In this document: piece after piece, positions 59,366-64,000 of the stretch
Numbering within the stretch: position 1 is the first letter of the stretch
How the letters are laid out: the number at the start of each line of letters is the position of its first letter
Assembly (NCBI RefSeq): GCF_004027225.2
Contig: NC_044289.2
Location: 4,205,761 to 4,269,760, forward strand
Length of the DNA: 64,000 bases
Origin: Strigops habroptila
Lineage: Eukaryota > Chordata > Aves > Psittaciformes > Psittacidae
Direction of reading: 5' to 3'
The notes under the pieces: model-generated
What the model was told of the DNA's origin: nothing
The model's database searches: none
What the model saw: the letters and a program-made list of their open reading frames with translations, nothing else
Made by a program: the position numbers and the translations under genes

Positions 59366-62300
59366 GTAAGAGTGAAGAATAGTCTTGCTTTCACCTGGGA
59401 TGTGAATGTCTGAACAAAGTAATGGTGATGTTGGAGGTGAAAATGCTCTCAGATTAATGTATGTTCACCTCAAAGCTGTGAACTTCCCAGTAAACACTGT
59501 GTTTGACTCTGGAAGATACCAACAAAATGAATGCACAGTTAAGGGTGGGCAATGTGGGAGTTAAGAGTGCAGGGACTTTGTAGACAGTAATGATAGGGGT
59601 AGGATCTATCTATAGAGAAAGCCTGTGCCGCAGCTGGGATTGCTTTGCTTTTTGGTCTTTCACTTCCCATTTTTAAAATGGTAAACTCTCTATTTTGTAT
59701 TTCTGCTGTCACAACTTATAATCAAATGCGGGAAGGTTTTTATACATTACAAGCTAAATAAAACATGTCTGAACAAAATTGTCAGACCTCCTCACATGCA
59801 GACTCGGGGTTTGCATCTGGAAGACTGCTGTGCTGATTAACGAGGTCATTATGCAGTATTATGACCCTATAGACTTTTACTCCAGTATGTGTGTACCTTT
59901 TTGGTTTGCCACATATTGCATGGACAAGTAAGCCATGAAGGAGTGTATGTACAGTGTAGTAAGTGTGTTCACACTGTACTACTTTCCTTGTATAGAACAG
60001 TTTGCCAGGGCATGTGAAATATGCCTATTTTATTAAAAATAAAACTAAAACTAGTTTTTCAGTTCTCAGGAACTCTGGGCTTATCTTCTTCCTGAGGATT
60101 TACTGAATTTAAACAGGTCAGGGAATGCCAATTTAGCACTGGAATTGGCACAAAGATGGGGAAGGGCTGTGTGACCAGGAGGAACACGAAGGGAAAGGTC
60201 GGAGCACTCCTTCAGCAGTATCAGACTGCTACAGGAGGACTCTGTGCTCCCCTGATAACTGTGCTCCTATCATTCTTGCTGTGCACTTACCTCTGGCTCC
60301 CTGTCAAGTTTCAGTTCAGGAGGCAGTTCTAAGCTTCTTCACATACCTATGGGCTTTAAGTTGTGTCCCTGCAGTATGGTGATTCCCTGGAAGTTGAAGG
60401 ATGCAATTAAAGCTTGTTGTTAGCAGATAAACCTGCTCTTTAAGTGTGCTGTTGTCAGTTCTGCATAGAAGATCTGGGGCATAAAGACTTAAGCTTTCAT
60501 TCAAGGATTTTATTTATTACTACAGTTGAAAGTCTTGGGTAACCAAAGGTTTCAGAAGAGAAGCCTACTTTATCTTCTGATAAAGGGCAAAAGGGTTTTA
60601 GGGCAGCCCCACAAAACCCAAGTTATATGGAATTGCTGAGAATACTGAGGTAGTGGTGCAATTCTAATCCATCTTTTCCCTATAATTTCTGTTTTATTTT
60701 TCAGAGGCATGGGCTGGAATGTAGCAAGCAGTTGAATGTTGCAGGGTTGGGGTGATTGTGTTGTCCCCTCCTGGCTATGCTTTCCTGTTGCCATCTGGTC
60801 ACTTGCAAAAGATTCCCAGGAAGCAGGTGGTGGACTTCTGTTGGAATTAGAAAGCATGAAGATGATTCCTCTGGAACATAAGATTGTGCTTGCAGCAGTT
60901 TGCAGTTCTAAAAAAGACAGTGACCCATAGCAGACTTTCAGATATCTTCATGTTTACTTAAATCATCTCAATTTCCCCCTCACCCTCCCAGAAATTCTCA
61001 TTTCCATTACATCTTTTGGCTTCGTGTGTTTTACTTTAGTAATGCATAATTTAGGTTGAAAATAGGCAAACTTTATTTCCAGCTGGCACTGAATTTAACA
61101 CATGGGAATATTACTTCATTTTGTTGCAAATACTAGATTTCCAGTCCTAGTTTCTTTGATTATTTGCAATGCTTAAGAGTATTCAGAGAAAGAGCTTATT
61201 TTTCTTATGGGGCAGTGTGTGTATGTTCTTACCTTGCTAACTGTACGAATTTCAGTGCATTGGCTACAGTAGTTCTTGTTCTTACAGTGGAGTCCAAGTT
61301 AATCACGAGGAACTGTATCTTGTACTAGCTAATTTGTTAAAGCAAGTACAAGCAGCAAGTGACAAAGAACTTTCTTTTTCAAGAGATACCAAATAATCAG
61401 TCAAGTTTAGGTTTGTGGTTGCTACTGGTAGTAGAGAATGAAGCAGTTCTTTGAGCCTTGCCAGGTTGAGTTGCAGATCTGTGCCGTCTGTTTTGGCTTA
61501 GTTTATTGCTCAGGTACCTCTAGTGACAGTCTGTTCAGCAAGATAGTTTTTGTCAGGCAATATCCTTCGCCAGTATCTTTCTACTGATATCTCCATGGCC
61601 CTTCGTATCTGTGTTCTGGAGTTGTGCCTGGGGATCTCTTCGTCATTACCTCCCAGAGAGAGATACCTTTGTACAGGTGCGAACCTTCATTTGGTGCTGT
61701 TGAACACGTCTTAAACAAGGTGTGTTGCATGCTGTACAGTTCTGAACAGAACATACTAAAGAACCATGTTCAGGTTAGTGCAGGTACCAGGCTGAAAAAT
61801 GTCTTCCAGGTGACAGAATCTGGGTTTGGTTCCGGGTTTCTAGACTGCTAGTAAACAACATCGTTTCAAAAGGCTTCTTTTAAAAACATTCTTTAAAACA
61901 ACTGTAGTAGTGGGTGAAGTTGTTAGTAATGATTACAGCTAATAGTGTAATTTAGTGGTCAAGCTTTCTATTTCCATCCCCCCCAGAGTTAAAATCTTTA
62001 TGTATCTTTGAATAAGAGTGTGTATGAGCCGCTAAATACACAATATAGTGCTGCAAATGGAATGGGGAAATATGTTGGAGCAAGCATTGAGCTGTAAACA
62101 AGAAGAAAAACTGGCTGGAGATTGCAAAGTCCTGCGTAGATGCTGTCCTCTGTTAAGAACTGAATATGTAACTTCTAAAGTGACTTGCTTTAAAGCTGCA
62201 AGCTGGATGGTGAAACAGAAGGTGGTGGCCTTGCATTTTGTTCTGTTGTGAGAGTTGATAATATAGATTGCTTCTTAATGACACTTCAGAAGTAATGCCT

Positions 62301-63309
62301 TTGAAATACAGTTTAAAATAGCTGTGATACAAAACCAGTAGTTTTCTTCTTATGCCAAAGCACAAAATAAGCAGTCAGATTAGTTAAAGCTCAAGTGGTT
62401 CTCCAATAGATCTGCTAATACCAGTCTTTTAGCTCTCTTCCCATGAGCGTCAAATGAAGTTCTGCAGTTTCTGAAGTTTGCTTATGAAGGTTAATGATTT
62501 CCCCCTTTTTAATTGGGAAATAACATAAAACTGTCATCTGAACTGTGATACTCTGTGGTATTTCTGCAATAATGAGATAAGGGAGCTAAATGTATGCACT
62601 GGGAACTGTGAAATGAGTGAAAGTTAGTGGATATGTTAAAAACACAAGGCTGAAGTGGTAGACCAGCACACTGATGTGGATTTATCAGCTTGGTATGCAG
62701 CTATTTTGTGCCCTCACAATCAAATTACCTGTATATGTCACTGGGATTTTTGGCAATATCATTGTTGTTTGGTTTTATATCATAAGAGAAACTTCATTGC
62801 CATTCATTCTCACTGAGGTTTGGGTTAGTTTATATGCATACGTCAGAGAAACTTTGAGAAGCTCTTAGGGGATCAGCATCCTTTAAGTGACACAGCAGTC
62901 CAAATTTGTTACACATGGGATATTTTTAGTGTAGAGTAATTTGATTGTAAGTACTGCAGAGATGGGGACAGAGGCTTTATCATGTGTAAGAGAGATACGG
63001 AGCAACATATCATTTACTGTCCAGATTTGCTCTGGAAAGTTACTGCCATGTGAGTTAAAGGGAAGGAAATTCTTAAAGGTATGAACAGTTGGACACCTGC
63101 CATCAGCAAAGTAAAATGTCTTTTTCAATAAACAGAGTATCAACCATGATATTCAATGACTTCCCCATCTCTGATGTTATGTAAATAATAAGGCATACCA
63201 CAGGTTCCAAGGCAGTGCTATGTGAATGTTTTGTGAGGTTTCTTATCATGGCAAAAGAAAATTACAATCAGACAGGAATCGGGGTGCATATGAAATGTAA
63301 AATAGCACA

Positions 63310-63930
63310 TGGGTTTGTTCCTTTTCAGGTGCAAAACTTTGCACTTGCTTTGGTGAAACTTTTGTTTCATCAGCATATTTGCTGAGGGTGAGCTTGGTCC
63401 CATTGTCCAGCTGATAAATGAAGAAGTCGCACAGTGTTGGCCAAGTGCGTACCCTGGCTACAGCACTAAGGATTGGCCTTTAGCTGGACTGTATCCCGCT
63501 GAGCACAGCCCCTCGAGTCTTGCAGCTCAACCAGGTTTTCAGTTCACCCCATAGTTCTGTCTGACACTACTTCATTTTGTCTGCGAGGATGTTGTATGAG
63601 ACAGTGTCAAAGGTAACCAGCATCCACTGCTGTCACTGTTGTTTCTCATCACAGAAAGCCATCATTTCCCCTTCATAAATTCATGCTGACTAATCCAAAT
63701 CACTTTCTGTCTATAATGTGTTAATCAATGGCTCTGATGAGAATTTGCTCTGTGACTATCCCTGGGATTGAGAGGGGACTGACCAGCCTGTAGTTTATTG
63801 GATCATCCTTCTTGTTCTTTAGAACAAATGAGGGACATTTGCCTTTTTCAGTACCTGGGAATGGGGAGCTGAGTGACCTTTTCACTTTTGCATGGCAGTT
63901 TGGGCTTCACCGAGCTCAAACATGACTTCA
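63310..63930 (-). mobile_element. Old CR1-type LINE in ITCH intron
   Basis: The plus strand carries, in reverse, the ORF2 landmarks seen in younger CR1 copies: GTGCAAAACTTTGCACTTGC, GAGACAGTGTCAAAGG, TTCATAAATTCATGCTGACT and GACCAGCCTGTAGTTTATTG. It is diverged, with no open frame left. The 3' tail is not present. Confidence 0.75.
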
Positions 63931-64000
63931 GAGATTTATCAGAAATGTTAGTTCTGGCAAATTATTTTCTCTAGCACACAGGATTAATGGGAAAAGAAAT

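Larger units (their letters stand above)
53669..64000 (+). other. ITCH: ITCH 5' intron region (coding exons outside window)
   Basis: A long T-rich stretch with no C2, WW or HECT coding sequence, as expected for large introns in the ITCH 5' UTR region. It holds a candidate small exon at 59306-59365, a C11 tract at 56817-56827 and an old CR1 copy near the end. No other gene seen. Confidence 0.65.

Noticed and set aside
59949-59979. Inverted repeat GTACAGTGT ... ACACTGTAC
   Set aside because: Nine-base arms around a 13-base spacer are within chance expectation for 64 kb.

Overview
This is a bird nuclear genomic window. CR1 LINE fragments ending in the avian octamer tail (ATTCTATG-type) lie on both strands. 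There are three solo LTRs of a bird-type ERV family, and the genes are intron-rich with GT-AG splice sites and CpG-island promoters. The gene order, ASIP (+), AHCY (-), ITCH (+), is the conserved vertebrate order known from human chromosome 20q11, which corresponds to chicken chromosome 20. The LTR family hints at a neoavian bird rather than a galliform, but I cannot name the species.

Layout. (1) 1-4.7 kb: the 3' part of the agouti gene ASIP on +, namely the basic-region exon (2734-2795) and the ten-cysteine terminal exon (4422-4598). The signal-peptide exon was not found and probably lies upstream of the window. (2) 4.7-17.1 kb: intergenic DNA with several CR1 copies and no convincing gene. 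(3) 17.1-43.4 kb: the complete AHCY gene on -, with ten coding exons rebuilt base by base. They join in phase into a 433-residue adenosylhomocysteinase with all known catalytic and NAD-binding residues present. Its introns hold CR1 copies and two solo LTRs. (4) 42.96-43.8 kb: the AHCY CpG-island promoter with a GGACCC hexamer repeat beside it. (5) 43.8-53.3 kb: between the two divergent promoters lie a CR1 tail, a solo LTR with perfect 5-bp target duplications, a CR1 copy, and a candidate compact five-exon gene on + (47773-49329, about 140 residues) that I do not recognise. (6) 53.3-64 kb: the CpG-island promoter of ITCH on + with ZNF143-, NRF1- and YY1-like motifs, a non-coding first exon ending at 53668, a candidate second 5'UTR exon at 59306-59365, and a long first-intron region with an old CR1 copy. 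The ITCH coding exons lie beyond the window.

How the genes relate. AHCY clears S-adenosylhomocysteine and so sustains cellular methylation. ASIP is a secreted melanocortin-receptor antagonist that controls feather or hair pigment. ITCH is a HECT-type E3 ubiquitin ligase. They share a neighbourhood, not a pathway. Rearrangements here are nevertheless known to couple their regulation: the mouse itchy inversion affects both agouti and Itch, and a sheep duplication places an ITCH promoter in front of ASIP.
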